64,000 nt of DNA from positions 4,147,501 through 4,211,500 of the forward strand of contig NZ_CP113527.1 of assembly GCF_028877475.1 (NCBI RefSeq), read 5' to 3'. Shown piece by piece: positions 39,556-48,450 of the stretch. The position numbers and the translations under genes were made by a program. The notes under the pieces are model-generated. The model was given only the letters and a program-made list of their open reading frames with translations, was not told the DNA's origin and did no database searches. This stretch comes from Lysinibacillus irui (lineage in GTDB: Bacteria > Bacillota > Bacilli > Bacillales_A > Planococcaceae). Every line of letters begins with the position of its first letter. Positions within the stretch are counted from its first letter, which is position 1.

Positions 39556-40767
39556 ATGATTAATGGAGATAGACTCTTACAGCATCTTCAAGACTTAAGC
39601 CAAATTGGCCGTAATGAAGCAACAGGTGGTATTAATCGTTTCTCGTTCACGCCGGAAGAAAAGCAAGCCATTGAGTTAGTCACAACTTATATGGAACAAG
39701 CAGGAATGCGTGTAACAGTCGATGCAGTTGGAAACCTTATTGGAACTTATGGTGAGGGTAATGAAACCATAATGCTAGGCTCTCATATTGATACAGTACC
39801 AGAAGGCGGTAAATATGATGGTGCATTAGGTGTGCTAGCGGCAATTGAAGTGGTACATACTATGCACGAGCAACAGTTACTACCTTCAAAAAAAATTCAA
39901 GTTGTCGCCTTTAAAGATGAGGAAGGTACGAGATTTGGCTTTGGTCTACTTGGCAGTAGCGCAATGGCTGGCCTATTAACAGAGGAACAATTACAGCATA
40001 AAGATGAAGTTGGCATCTCCATTGAAGAGGCAATGAAGGAATTCAACTTGACTCCTTATCCTTTAATAAATGCACAACGTAATGACATTACAGCTTATTT
40101 AGAAATGCATATTGAGCAAGGAAAAGTATTAGAGAATGAAGATCTACCCGTCGGTGTTGTAACAGGCATAGCAGCCCCATTATGGCTAGAGGTAACCGTA
40201 ACAGGTGTCAGCGAACACGCTGGTGCAACACCTATGCCGCTTCGTCAGGATGCGCTAACTGCAGCAAGTGAAATGATTTTAACTATTGAGCAGCTATTAA
40301 ATGACACAACTGAATCTGTCGCAACTGTCGGCAAGTTGACTGTCTCTCCAAATGGCACAAACGTTATTCCTGGCAAGGTCACATTCTCGATTGATCTACG
40401 GGATATTGACGAAAATAAAGTAAGTACATTAGAGGCTGCCATATTGCAACAACTGCAACTGATTGCTAAACGAAGACATGTCACATTGACTTCTAAAGTG
40501 TTACAGCGCATTAAACCTGCAAAAACAAATACAGCGCTACAACAACAATTAGCTACAAGCATTGAAAAACAGGGAATACGTCCTTACTCCCTCATCAGTG
40601 GTGCTGGGCATGACGCCATGAATATCGCGGAAATTGCACCGATTGGGATGTTATTCGTCCGTTCAAAGGACGGTATTAGTCACAATCCTTTAGAATACAG
40701 TTCAGATGAAGATATTATTGTAGCAACTAATATTTTTTATGATACCGTTGTCGAGCTTGCTAGATAG
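39556..40767 (+). CDS. N-carbamoyl-L-amino-acid (L-cysteine) hydrolase, M20 family
   Basis: This 403-residue zinc amidohydrolase belongs to the allantoate/N-carbamoyl-amino-acid hydrolase group. Metal and catalytic residues are H77 (LGSHIDTV), D88 (YDGALGV), E122/E123 (FKDEEGTRFG) and H of EMHIEQG near 195. The bridging HisAsp is in GAGHDAMN. In the ATC pathway this enzyme removes the carbamoyl group from N-carbamoyl-L-cysteine to give L-cysteine, CO2 and ammonia; the partner gene upstream strongly suggests that role. The ATG at 39556 is 8 bases from GAAAGAG; an overlapping GTG at 39547 is possible. It ends at a terminator. Confidence 0.88.
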   Translation: MINGDRLLQHLQDLSQIGRNEATGGINRFSFTPEEKQAIELVTTYMEQAGMRVTVDAVGNLIGTYGEGNETIMLGSHIDTVPEGGKYDGALGVLAAIEVVHTMHEQQLLPSKKIQVVAFKDEEGTRFGFGLLGSSAMAGLLTEEQLQHKDEVGISIEEAMKEFNLTPYPLINAQRNDITAYLEMHIEQGKVLENEDLPVGVVTGIAAPLWLEVTVTGVSEHAGATPMPLRQDALTAASEMILTIEQLLNDTTESVATVGKLTVSPNGTNVIPGKVTFSIDLRDIDENKVSTLEAAILQQLQLIAKRRHVTLTSKVLQRIKPAKTNTALQQQLATSIEKQGIRPYSLISGAGHDAMNIAEIAPIGMLFVRSKDGISHNPLEYSSDEDIIVATNIFYDTVVELAR

Positions 40768-40781
40768 ACTATTTATAAAAG

Positions 40782-40814
40782 AAAGCCATTCTCTATATTG
40801 TTGAGAATGGCTTT
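40782..40814. terminator. Bidirectional terminator
   Basis: A 12-bp stem AAAGCCATTCTC / GAGAATGGCTTT lies between the convergent hydrolase and GrpB genes, touching the stop codon of the latter. Confidence 0.85.
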
Positions 40815-41335
40815 TATAGTAAGTCTTCAACTTTTGCCCTAGCAATAATTTTTTGAATGAACGGCCCTTTTTTCTTGGTATAGGTTTGGCGATCATACTG
40901 AAAGTGATTAGCAAGCTGTTCTTTTAACGTTTCATATTCTTTCGCTGCTTGAGGATTTATTCGGAGATAATCTCGGAACAGGCATTTATCATTCCACTCT
41001 TTACTGTTATATTCACATACATGTAAATGACATGTTCCTTGGCCCCATAACCCTTTTCTAAAAAATCTTCTATCCATTAGCTCTAGCTTCGGAACGTATT
41101 CATAGTCAATATTACTTAGCGCCTCTATTAATTCTGGCACCTCCTCTATACTTTTGACGCCTAGTAGAATATCAATAATGGGCTTGGCCTTCAAACCTTT
41201 GATAGATGTGCTACCGATGTGCTCAATCCCTAATAATGCATGTCCAATAACTTTTTGAATTCTTCTTTTCTCATATAAAAATTGTTCTTCCCAATTCAAG
41301 TCATACTCTGACAATACCACTTTAATTTTTCTCAT
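40814..41335 (-). CDS. GrpB family (UPF0157) nucleotidyltransferase-fold protein
   Basis: This 173-residue protein has the GrpB signature: EYDLNWEEQFLYEKRRIQKVIG, IEHIGSTSIKGLKAKPIIDILLGV (nucleotidyltransferase-like G-S and D-x-D elements), and HLHVCEYNSKEWNDKCLFRDYLRINPQAAKEYETLKEQL. GrpB proteins are of unknown biochemical role; a CoaE-fused form exists elsewhere. It follows the methyltransferase gene by 6 bases, so they are one operon. Confidence 0.92.
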   Translation of the reverse strand: MRKIKVVLSEYDLNWEEQFLYEKRRIQKVIGHALLGIEHIGSTSIKGLKAKPIIDILLGVKSIEEVPELIEALSNIDYEYVPKLELMDRRFFRKGLWGQGTCHLHVCEYNSKEWNDKCLFRDYLRINPQAAKEYETLKEQLANHFQYDRQTYTKKKGPFIQKIIARAKVEDLL

Positions 41336-41341
41336 CTTTGT

Positions 41342-42046
41342 TTACCTAGCTATTTCTTTTTTAAATAATCCTACAATAAATCCATCTAATCCGAAATATA
41401 GATCATCCGTAGACCTAGATAACATTTTTCTTATTTCTATCTCCTCTAAAAAGTGAAATATTTCTTTTAATTGATTTTGTGTATAGCCAAGTCCTCCCTC
41501 TAAACTTCGTTTTAAATATACTTCTTCATCCGTCATGGCAGAACCGCCATATGCACCATTTTCCTCAAACAAGCATAAAGCAAAGTAGCCACCTGGTTTT
41601 AATAATTTATCAATCATATCTATATAACTAACACGACGATGTGGCGCTATATGATGAAAACATCCTGAATCATAAATAAAGTCAAAACTATTCTGTTCAT
41701 AATCCAACTCAAAAATATTAGCGCAGACGAATTCTATATTGACATTTTCTTCATTCATTCTTCTTTGAGCCCATTTCAGTGCGTTATCGGATATGTCCAC
41801 TCCAACCACGGAACATCCATTTTTAGCTAAATAAATAGCATTTCGTCCAGCACCACAGCCAATTTCCAACACTTTACCAGGATTAATCATATTCTTCTCA
41901 AAGTAGTGTACAAGATTTTCGTCAGGCTTATTCACAAAGAAAGGAATATTTTGAAATGTATCATAAAAGTCATTCCAGAAATGTTGGGGCTCACGCAACA
42001 AACCGTCTAATAAAACAAGCAAATCTTCATTGGATTTAATTAACAT
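41342..42046 (-). CDS. Class I SAM-dependent methyltransferase
   Basis: This 234-residue protein has a Rossmann methyltransferase domain. Motif I is VLEIGCGAGRNAIYLA (about 59-74), motif II VVGVDIS, and motif IV FDFIYDSGCFHHI. It resembles the TehB/thiopurine-type small-molecule methyltransferases. GGGAGG lies 8 bases upstream of the ATG. The substrate is unknown. It is first in an operon with the GrpB protein. Confidence 0.9.
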   Translation of the reverse strand: MLIKSNEDLLVLLDGLLREPQHFWNDFYDTFQNIPFFVNKPDENLVHYFEKNMINPGKVLEIGCGAGRNAIYLAKNGCSVVGVDISDNALKWAQRRMNEENVNIEFVCANIFELDYEQNSFDFIYDSGCFHHIAPHRRVSYIDMIDKLLKPGGYFALCLFEENGAYGGSAMTDEEVYLKRSLEGGLGYTQNQLKEIFHFLEEIEIRKMLSRSTDDLYFGLDGFIVGLFKKEIAR

Positions 42047-42143
42047 TCCATACCTCCCAATCTTCCCTTTACAACATTAATTATATGGGAATTGCTAAAT
42101 ACAATACCAGCTTCAAAATACCCGAAATATCCCATGTACAATA

Positions 42144-42170
42144 AGTAGAGAAAATATGATTTTCTCTACT
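42144..42170. terminator. Terminator of the first ECF sigma operon
   Basis: A perfect 12-bp stem AGTAGAGAAAAT / ATTTTCTCTACT with a 3-base loop. Its T-run is moderate on both strands. Confidence 0.7.
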
Positions 42171-42181
42171 ATTTATTAGTA

Positions 42182-42436
42182 TCACCTAATCCTTCTTTCA
42201 TCCGGATTCAACTTTTCTAATAGCTGATAAATCATATCTTCATAACTGTGGGCTTCTTTATAGGCCCGCTCAACTATCTGCCCCCTCTTAAAACCCAATC
42301 AAAATTGAAAACCTTTATTTTTCTTTTTTAGAACGTCCAGACAAATGGTGATGAGCAATTTTATAAAGCCAAGAGAAAAAGAGACCGTATAAGAAAATTG
42401 ATGAATTAAATTCGGAGAAATTAATTTAGTGGTCAC
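42182..42436 (-). pseudogene. Decayed 84-codon ORF after the anti-sigma gene
   Basis: On the minus strand GTG at 42436 opens a frame reading VTTKLISPNLIHQF, then FSLGFIKLLITICLDVLKKK, stopped by a TGA at 42301. The same frame goes on at once with KRGQIVERAYKEAHSYEDMIYQ and LLEKLNPDERRIR to 42182. The two parts look coding, and a single in-frame stop divides them. No RBS is visible. A degraded gene, or two short ORFs, is likely; the family is not recognised. Confidence 0.35.
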
Positions 42437-42438
42437 GA

Positions 42439-43278
42439 TTAAAAGATTTTGCCATTTTCATCACAGTAAAATTCAATGGTAAACCTCTTCTCGTATTGTA
42501 TTGTATTTAGCTCAAATATCCCCTCTATTTGAATACTAAATGTTCGCCCATCGTCAATTAACGCTGTTTTATAGGAGGTTTGCTTCCACGTTCCTGATTG
42601 CGTTTTTATTAGGCTTGTAGAAACATTTTCAACAGAAGAAAACAGTTGGCGTTTGTGGGATGCATCATATTGCGTTTCAAAATCCCCTGTTACTTCAACA
42701 GTTCTTAAAATATCAGGGAAGTACATATAGGTTTTTTTAGTAGTACTACCATCGTCATTGGTAATTACAGGTTCTGGTGTAATCAGGTAGTTATTAATTC
42801 TTTCGCGTTCTGTGGCTAAATGTTGTTTTACCCAAGATTGAACATTCTTTTTAAATTCTTCAGGTGAAATCCAATATTCATCTTCGAAATCCTCCATTGG
42901 TCCAACAGCAATGTTTAAACCTGATTTCAGCGCCATAGCCTCCTCTATAATTTTTACATATTGCGCATAGTACTGTTTTTTTATTTCTTCTGTTAGAGGT
43001 GGAAGTGGCTTTATAGCAGTACTTTCTACTAATTGAGACTCATCACGCGTATCTGTAGTAGCTAAGGGAGAATCTATTGTAGTTTTCTCTACTGTTTGAA
43101 GAGTAGGTAAGAGACTAATTCCAATTAGGACAACTGCAAAAATAGAAACCACCAAAGGTTTCCACTGATATTTATAATTAGGAGATTGGTTTATTTTAGC
43201 CAAAATATCTGCTCTATCTTTCTTTGTAAATTTAATAGACGTAGGTATTGATTTCTCCAGTTCATTTTTAATACTCAT
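42439..43278 (-). CDS. Probable membrane anti-sigma factor
   Basis: This 279-residue protein has a short cytosolic N-terminus (about 1-40, charged, TKKDRADILAKINQS), a single TM helix (about 41-60) and an extracytoplasmic domain with no named fold. Its gene starts 11 bases inside the end of an ECF sigma gene, the usual arrangement for an anti-sigma factor. The N-terminal segment should bind the sigma factor and the outer part sense an envelope signal. No zinc-binding HxxxCxxC motif is present. Confidence 0.82.
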   Translation of the reverse strand: MSIKNELEKSIPTSIKFTKKDRADILAKINQSPNYKYQWKPLVVSIFAVVLIGISLLPTLQTVEKTTIDSPLATTDTRDESQLVESTAIKPLPPLTEEIKKQYYAQYVKIIEEAMALKSGLNIAVGPMEDFEDEYWISPEEFKKNVQSWVKQHLATERERINNYLITPEPVITNDDGSTTKKTYMYFPDILRTVEVTGDFETQYDASHKRQLFSSVENVSTSLIKTQSGTWKQTSYKTALIDDGRTFSIQIEGIFELNTIQYEKRFTIEFYCDENGKIF

Positions 43279-43792
43279 ATTCTAAATTACCCTCCTCTAT
43301 CGTTATTTTTGCTAATTTCCGCCCTCTAGCTAACCTGGTTTTAACTGTGTTGGGAGAGCATTTTAACACTTCAGCCATTTCTGCTATTGATAATTCAACA
43401 TAATAGTGGAGCCAAATTACTTCTCGATATTTGATGGGTAAAGAATTCACTATTTGCCCTATAGACTGATTTTGCTCTTGGCGTAAAACATCTAGTTCAA
43501 TAGAGTCTCTTTTTAACCAATTTTTCACTCTTTCTGTCACTTCAAATTTTTTATAATGCCAGCTTTTTAAGTAATTTTGACATTCATTCACTGCTATTCG
43601 ATATAAATATGTTTTAATAGTAGAACGTCCTTCAAAGACATCAAGGCTTTTATAAAATTTAATAAAAACTTCTTGTAAAAGATCCTCCGTCTTCTGAATT
43701 TCTTTTACATATGTATAAATTAATCTTTTTAAATAATCCCCATGTTGATTCATTACTTCATAAAGCAATTTTTCTTTGTCATCAGTTGTCAT
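43268..43792 (-). CDS. ECF RNA polymerase sigma factor
   Basis: This 174-residue sigma-70 family protein has region 2 (LLYEVMNQHGDYLKRLIYTYVKEIQKTEDLLQEVFIKFYKSLDVFEGRSTIKTYLYRIAVNECQNYLKSW) and region 4 (SLPIKYREVIWLHYYVELSIAEMAEVLKCSPNTVKTRLARGRKLAK). It resembles the SigV/SigW-like group. GGGAGGG is 8 bases before the ATG. An ECF promoter-like site (TGAAACC-N16-TGTCTAA) lies just upstream, consistent with autoregulation. Confidence 0.95.
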   Translation of the reverse strand: MTTDDKEKLLYEVMNQHGDYLKRLIYTYVKEIQKTEDLLQEVFIKFYKSLDVFEGRSTIKTYLYRIAVNECQNYLKSWHYKKFEVTERVKNWLKRDSIELDVLRQEQNQSIGQIVNSLPIKYREVIWLHYYVELSIAEMAEVLKCSPNTVKTRLARGRKLAKITIEEGNLEYEY

Positions 43793-43816
43793 AATAAACC
43801 CTCCCTTCTTATAAAG

Positions 43817-43846
43817 TTAGACAAAGCTGGAAATGAACTGGTTTCA
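43817..43846 (-). promoter_or_regulatory. Autoregulatory ECF promoter 1
   Basis: On the minus strand TGAAACC (43840-43846), 16 bp, TGTCTAA (43817-43823). It fits the AAC-type -35 and the CGTC-like -10 of Bacillus ECF sigma factors, about 25 bases before the sigma gene. Confidence 0.65.
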
Positions 43847-43931
43847 TTTTACCAAAAGGAATTTTTCTACTTATAAGTATGCTATAGTGTAGTTATGGTA
43901 AAATTTCTAGAAATTAGAAAGGAGCTAGGAA

Positions 43932-44714
43932 ATGGAGGAAATTTTAACGATTACGAATTTAACGAAGAGTTATGGGAACAAGGAAATCTTAAAGGGGATT
44001 GACCTTCATGTATCTAGAGGAGAAATTATTGGCTATATTGGCCCAAATGGCGCTGGGAAAAGTACAACTGTAAAATTAATTTTAGGGCTTGAGGGCGATT
44101 ATGGCGGAGAAATCAAGCTTTTTGGAAAAACCATAGAGCAGGATCAAATTGATTATAAGCGGAAAATCGGGTATGTTCCTGAAATTGCGGATGTTTATGA
44201 TAACTTAACAGGCTATGAATATTTAACATTTATTGGGCAGCTGTATGGACTGGAGCTTGAGGAGGCATCTGACAAATCGAAATCGCTAATGGAACTGTTT
44301 GGTGTTGGTGAAGCGTATCATTCTAGAATTTCTTCTTATTCAAAGGGTATGCGACAAAAACTACTAATCATTGCAAGCGTCATACATAATCCAGACCTAC
44401 TATTTTTAGATGAACCGATTAACGGCTTAGACGCAAACAGTGTCATGATATTTAAAGAAATCTTAACTCAGCTAGCTGCCCAAGGAAAAACCATCTTCTA
44501 CTCATCTCATATTATGGATGTCGTTGAAAAAATCAGTAGTCGTATCATCCTGCTGTATGATGGGAAAATTGCTGCGGACGGAACATTTGCCCAATTACAA
44601 GCTGATAACATGGAAGGAACGCTGGAAAGAATTTTTAACCAGTTAACTGGATTCCATGAACATCAGGAGATTGGAGAAAAGTTTGTCTCCATCGTACAAG
44701 GAGTGTCATTATGA
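43932..44714 (+). CDS. ABC transporter ATP-binding protein
   Basis: This 260-residue ATPase has Walker A GPNGAGKST (about 36-44), Q-loop, signature YSKGMRQK and Walker B LLFLDEPINGLD. It is of the ABC-2/CcmA type that powers drug, lantibiotic or polysaccharide export. RBS AAAGGAG is upstream of the ATG. Its stop overlaps the permease start as ATGA. Confidence 0.93.
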   Translation: MEEILTITNLTKSYGNKEILKGIDLHVSRGEIIGYIGPNGAGKSTTVKLILGLEGDYGGEIKLFGKTIEQDQIDYKRKIGYVPEIADVYDNLTGYEYLTFIGQLYGLELEEASDKSKSLMELFGVGEAYHSRISSYSKGMRQKLLIIASVIHNPDLLFLDEPINGLDANSVMIFKEILTQLAAQGKTIFYSSHIMDVVEKISSRIILLYDGKIAADGTFAQLQADNMEGTLERIFNQLTGFHEHQEIGEKFVSIVQGVSL

Positions 44715-46333
44715 CGGATTTTAAAACACTTCAATTGCTTGATATATTTCGATGGCTTTTTGTAAAAATGGGCATTGATTATGACATGATGAGAAAAATT
44801 CTACAACTTAAACTAACGATGGATGAGCGTAAAGTACCCACACTATTTCAACAGAATAAAAAGAAAGACGATCAAAAATTTGGCTATATTAAGTCTCTAT
44901 GGATTTATGTCTTATTCGGACTTATACTCATCCCACTTATGGGATTTGGTCAAAACTTTCTTTTTCAAATGAGTATTGCCTTTGCAATGATCTTATTTTT
45001 AATTATGACTTCTTTGATTTCTGACTTTTCTTCTGTGCTCTTAGATGTGCGAGATAAAAGTATACTTTCGACGAAGCCGATTTCTGCTAGAACTATTAAT
45101 GCCGCAAAATTTATGCATATTTTTATTTATTTATCCTATTTAACAATGGCCTTAACAGCTATCCCCCTTGTTATCAGCCTCTTTACGCAAGGAATTGTAT
45201 TTTTTATTTTAACAGGTTTTGAAATCATACTCATTAATTTATTTATCGTGGCGTTTACTGCCATTTTATATATCGTTATCTTACGTTTCTTTGATGGCGA
45301 AAAGTTGAAGGATATGATTAACTATGTACAAATTGCACTATCTCTGATGCTCATGATTGGTTATCAAGTGCTGATTCGATCATTTGAATTTGTTAACTTA
45401 GATATGGTGGTTTCGTTTCATTGGTGGAGCCTCTTCCTCATCCCGATGTGGTTCGCCGCTCCGTATGAATTAATACTTCATGGTGACACATCCTTATTAA
45501 CAGTAATCTACAGTATCTTAGCAGTGATTATTCCTATCATCTCTATTTGGTTATATATCAAACTCATCCCAACGTTTGAACGCAATCTTCAAAAACTACT
45601 AAGTACAAGTAAATCTAAAAAAGAGAAGAACAATAGACTCAAATCATTGTTATTATCTCTTATTTGTAGAACACATGAAGAACGAGCCTTCTATCGTTTT
45701 TCCACTCTGATGATGAAGCAAGAGCGAGAGTTTAAGCTCAAAGTCTATCCTTCTTTAGGTTTTTCATTTATTATCCCATTTATTTTTATCTTTACCTTTA
45801 GCAGATCTGAGGAGATTGACTACTCGAGCAGTATGGGCTACTTAACGATTTATTTTAGTATGCTAATTATACCTTCTGCAGTGCTTTTCCTTGGTCATTC
45901 TGCTAAATATAAGGCCGCTTGGATCTATAAAACACTTCCGATTAAAGATTATATAGGTTTACAAAAAGGTAGCTTAAAGGCCTTTTTAATTAAATTGTAT
46001 ATACCTTTATATATCGTACTAAGTATTGTATTTTGCTATATTTACGGCGTTCGAATTATCCCAGATTTGTTAGTGGTTTTAGTAACAAGCTGGCTATATA
46101 CGGTCTTCTGTTTTGTTATGATGAGCAACAAAATACCCTTTACCAGACCCTATGATGAAATTGGAGATGCTCAAGGCTGGAAAACAATGTTGTTGTTTAT
46201 CCCTTTAGCTATGCTGGCAGGTTTACACTTTTTAATCGCTAGTCAGGTTACTTTCGGATCCACTGTTTATTTCATTATGCTTTTCTTTATCAATATGGTG
46301 ATATGGAAAGTTGCTTTTAAATCTTCTTTGTAA
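44711..46333 (+). CDS. ABC transporter permease, 540 residues
   Basis: This large polytopic protein has about 12 TM helices in two clusters (about 60-290 and 355-540), divided by a cytosolic stretch rich in Lys (STSKSKKEKNNRLKSL). It is encoded in ATGA overlap with an ABC ATPase and ends at a terminator, so the two form a complete exporter-type ABC system. No substrate-binding protein is nearby. The substrate is unknown. Confidence 0.85.
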   Translation: MTDFKTLQLLDIFRWLFVKMGIDYDMMRKILQLKLTMDERKVPTLFQQNKKKDDQKFGYIKSLWIYVLFGLILIPLMGFGQNFLFQMSIAFAMILFLIMTSLISDFSSVLLDVRDKSILSTKPISARTINAAKFMHIFIYLSYLTMALTAIPLVISLFTQGIVFFILTGFEIILINLFIVAFTAILYIVILRFFDGEKLKDMINYVQIALSLMLMIGYQVLIRSFEFVNLDMVVSFHWWSLFLIPMWFAAPYELILHGDTSLLTVIYSILAVIIPIISIWLYIKLIPTFERNLQKLLSTSKSKKEKNNRLKSLLLSLICRTHEERAFYRFSTLMMKQEREFKLKVYPSLGFSFIIPFIFIFTFSRSEEIDYSSSMGYLTIYFSMLIIPSAVLFLGHSAKYKAAWIYKTLPIKDYIGLQKGSLKAFLIKLYIPLYIVLSIVFCYIYGVRIIPDLLVVLVTSWLYTVFCFVMMSNKIPFTRPYDEIGDAQGWKTMLLFIPLAMLAGLHFLIASQVTFGSTVYFIMLFFINMVIWKVAFKSSL

Positions 46334-46336
46334 TTA

Positions 46337-46382
46337 AAAAAACGGCTGGATTCCCTTTATTCAATGGGATTAGCCGTTTTTT
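46337..46382. terminator. Bidirectional terminator with nested stem
   Basis: Outer stem AAAAAACGGCT / AGCCGTTTTTT with an inner TCCC / GGGA pairing, between convergent genes. Confidence 0.85.
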
Positions 46383-46392
46383 CTTCTTAAAA

Positions 46393-46935
46393 CTATCCGT
46401 TTAGCAAGTTTTTTAGTTCACTTAAAACAGAATCTACTTGAATCTCGTTTGTTACATAAAATTCTTTGTATGCATGTTCTACACTTTTCTTTAGCTGATA
46501 ATCTTTTTGTGAGTTAAGAACATCCTTAAAAGTTTGAACGGTTCGCAAAATAGAGGTATCACGCCTCGCCTCATTAATTCTAGATTCCAGTATTTCTATA
46601 GGTAAATCAAATTTGACAATGATGATGTGAAATCCGCTATTATTAAACCTTTGTATAAGACGGTTTCTATTAAATTCGTTTAAATTAGAATTACATAACA
46701 CAATATGAAACTTCGTATGATCTACCGCATATTGTACGAGTGTTTCTGTTAATTTATATTTAATCGTATTTTCCCCATTATTCGGGATTAGCTTAGAATA
46801 AGAATCATATAAAAATTGTGCTTGTTGATCTTGATCTATCACAATACAATTTTGGCACATCTGCTCTAAACTTCGTGCAAATGTAGATTTACCACTGTGT
46901 GTCTTACCAATAGTCAGCACACAAAATCTAGTCAT
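46393..46935 (-). CDS. P-loop kinase/ATPase (AAA_33 type)
   Basis: This 180-residue protein has Walker A GKTHSGKST at about residues 10-18 and a helical insertion, followed by VLCNSNLNEFNRNRLIQRFNNSGFHIIIVKFDLPIEILESRI, as in small-molecule kinases and zeta-toxin-like proteins. A catalytic Asp is present in VIDQDQQ. Without an antitoxin-like partner it is more likely a metabolite kinase. GGGGTG precedes the ATG. The substrate is unknown. Confidence 0.85.
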   Translation of the reverse strand: MTRFCVLTIGKTHSGKSTFARSLEQMCQNCIVIDQDQQAQFLYDSYSKLIPNNGENTIKYKLTETLVQYAVDHTKFHIVLCNSNLNEFNRNRLIQRFNNSGFHIIIVKFDLPIEILESRINEARRDTSILRTVQTFKDVLNSQKDYQLKKSVEHAYKEFYVTNEIQVDSVLSELKNLLNG

Positions 46936-46976
46936 GGTAACACCCCATTCACTTTTTTAGTACCTCATTGAAAGTT

Positions 46977-47591
46977 TTAAAAAGCTTTCCGCTCATAAAT
47001 ACGTATCGATAGCAACCATGAGCTAATAAATAACAGAACAGTAATGATTGTGGCAAAAAGGTATAGTTGTAGTTCCTGTACAGTCATAAAATTTTGCACT
47101 AGGGTTCTTAACCTATCATTAAAGTTAGGAACAAAATAATTTATTACGACCATATACATTCCAACTAAAGCAATACAAATAATAGTTAGATACTTGGTTT
47201 TAAATTTATAGGATATCGGTAAAATAAATGATATGGCAATCATAACGAGACCCATATTAAGTAATATTTCTTTCCACAATATTAATACCACTGTTCCATT
47301 TAAAAGATAATTGGCTAAATACGTATAGCATATGAATAATCCTGTAAAAATTAACGCTCCAATATATTTTGAACTAACAATTTCTTTTCGTGTATAGGGT
47401 AATGAATTAAGTAAGATGTTGGCATTATCTTTTTCATCACTAGAGAAAGCATTTAAAATAAAAACAACACTATAAACAAATACTATAAATACCGGAGAAA
47501 CATTAACCAGTAAATAAAGTAGAATAGTAGCTATGTAGATGATGAGCGTGTTTTTTTGGATTAAGATATCCTTTAGAATAAGATTCAGCAT
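46977..47591 (-). CDS. ABC-2 type permease, YtrC/YxlG-like
   Basis: This membrane protein of 204 residues has six predicted TM helices (DILIQKNTLIIYIATILLYLLVNVSPVFIVFVYSVVFIL ... YLFATIITVLLFISSWLLSIRIYERKAF). Between TM2 and TM3 is the conserved SSDEKDNANILLNSLPYTRKEIVSSKYIGAL, typical of ABC-2_membrane_5 permeases. The ATG at 47591, with AAGGGGTGG, overlaps the end of the ATPase gene. It is last in a GntR-ATPase-permease operon. Confidence 0.88.
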   Translation of the reverse strand: MLNLILKDILIQKNTLIIYIATILLYLLVNVSPVFIVFVYSVVFILNAFSSDEKDNANILLNSLPYTRKEIVSSKYIGALIFTGLFICYTYLANYLLNGTVVLILWKEILLNMGLVMIAISFILPISYKFKTKYLTIICIALVGMYMVVINYFVPNFNDRLRTLVQNFMTVQELQLYLFATIITVLLFISSWLLSIRIYERKAF

Positions 47592-47592
47592 A

Positions 47593-48450
47593 TTACCACC
47601 CCTTCTTTGTATAATACATAATATCTTCAAGCGTGGGTTTTTCTACAACAACGGTATCACCAAATATAGTTTTAATACGATGTTTCTCATTCGCTAACGC
47701 TTCAAATCCGCTGTTTGTTTTGCGAATGGACACGAACTCCTGCTCCGTTTCACGATCTAATAGATCAAGTGTCCCTTTGACGACGGCATAATCCTCTTCA
47801 ATCTTATAAAACTCCTTCGTAAATATATGCTCACCTTGGTGAATAAAGGTTATATAGTCTGCAATGCGATCTAAATCTGTTGTAATATGTGTTGAGAAAA
47901 ATATAGTTTTTTCTTCATCTTGCATTAATTCATGTAAAATATTTAGAAGCTCTCTGCGAAAAATAGGGTCAAGACCTGACGTTGGCTCATCCATAATAAT
48001 TAATTCCGCATGGTGAGCTAAGGCAATCGCTAATGATGCCTTCATCTTCATCCCCTTTGAGAAGGTTTTCATATTTTTGTTCAGAGGTAACTCAAACTGT
48101 TCAATATACTGCTGAAATGCCTTGTCATCCCAGTTTTTATAAGCTGGTTTAATGATTCTTTTCATATCATTTAGTGTGATATTTTCATAAAAAATATTCT
48201 CATCATAGACAAAACCGATTCGCTCTTTTATTTCTTTTTCGTGCTTCTTATAACTCTTACCGAAAATAGAAATGGTCCCACTATCCTGCTGTAATAAATT
48301 CATAATCATTTTAATTGTGGTCGATTTCCCTGCTCCATTCCCTCCTATAAACCCTGTGACAAAACCTTTCTTAACGTTAATCGAAAGATCTTTTATTTGA
48401 AAACCTTTAAAAGATTTTTGTATATGTTGTAATTCAATAACACTTTCCAT
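47593..48450 (-). CDS. ABC transporter ATP-binding protein, YtrB-like
   Basis: This ATPase has 285 residues. Walker A is GGNGAGKST (about 37-45), signature FSKGMKMK (a degenerate LSGGQ) and Walker B LIIMDEPTSGLD. A C-terminal extension of about 60 residues follows. YtrB-type ATPases work with an ABC-2 permease in cell-envelope antibiotic stress. Its ATG overlaps the GntR stop (TGATG), with GGAGG 8 bases upstream. Confidence 0.92.
   Translation of the reverse strand: MESVIELQHIQKSFKGFQIKDLSINVKKGFVTGFIGGNGAGKSTTIKMIMNLLQQDSGTISIFGKSYKKHEKEIKERIGFVYDENIFYENITLNDMKRIIKPAYKNWDDKAFQQYIEQFELPLNKNMKTFSKGMKMKASLAIALAHHAELIIMDEPTSGLDPIFRRELLNILHELMQDEEKTIFFSTHITTDLDRIADYITFIHQGEHIFTKEFYKIEEDYAVVKGTLDLLDRETEQEFVSIRKTNSGFEALANEKHRIKTIFGDTVVVEKPTLEDIMYYTKKGW

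Noticed and set aside
42047-42438. Possible riboswitch or sRNA between the methyltransferase gene and the anti-sigma gene
   Set aside because: The only clear structure is the 12-bp terminator at 42144-42170. The rest is explained better as decayed coding sequence.
46393-46935. Zeta-type toxin of a toxin-antitoxin pair
   Set aside because: There is a P-loop kinase fold but no small antitoxin gene next to it and no UNAG-binding motif that I can identify.
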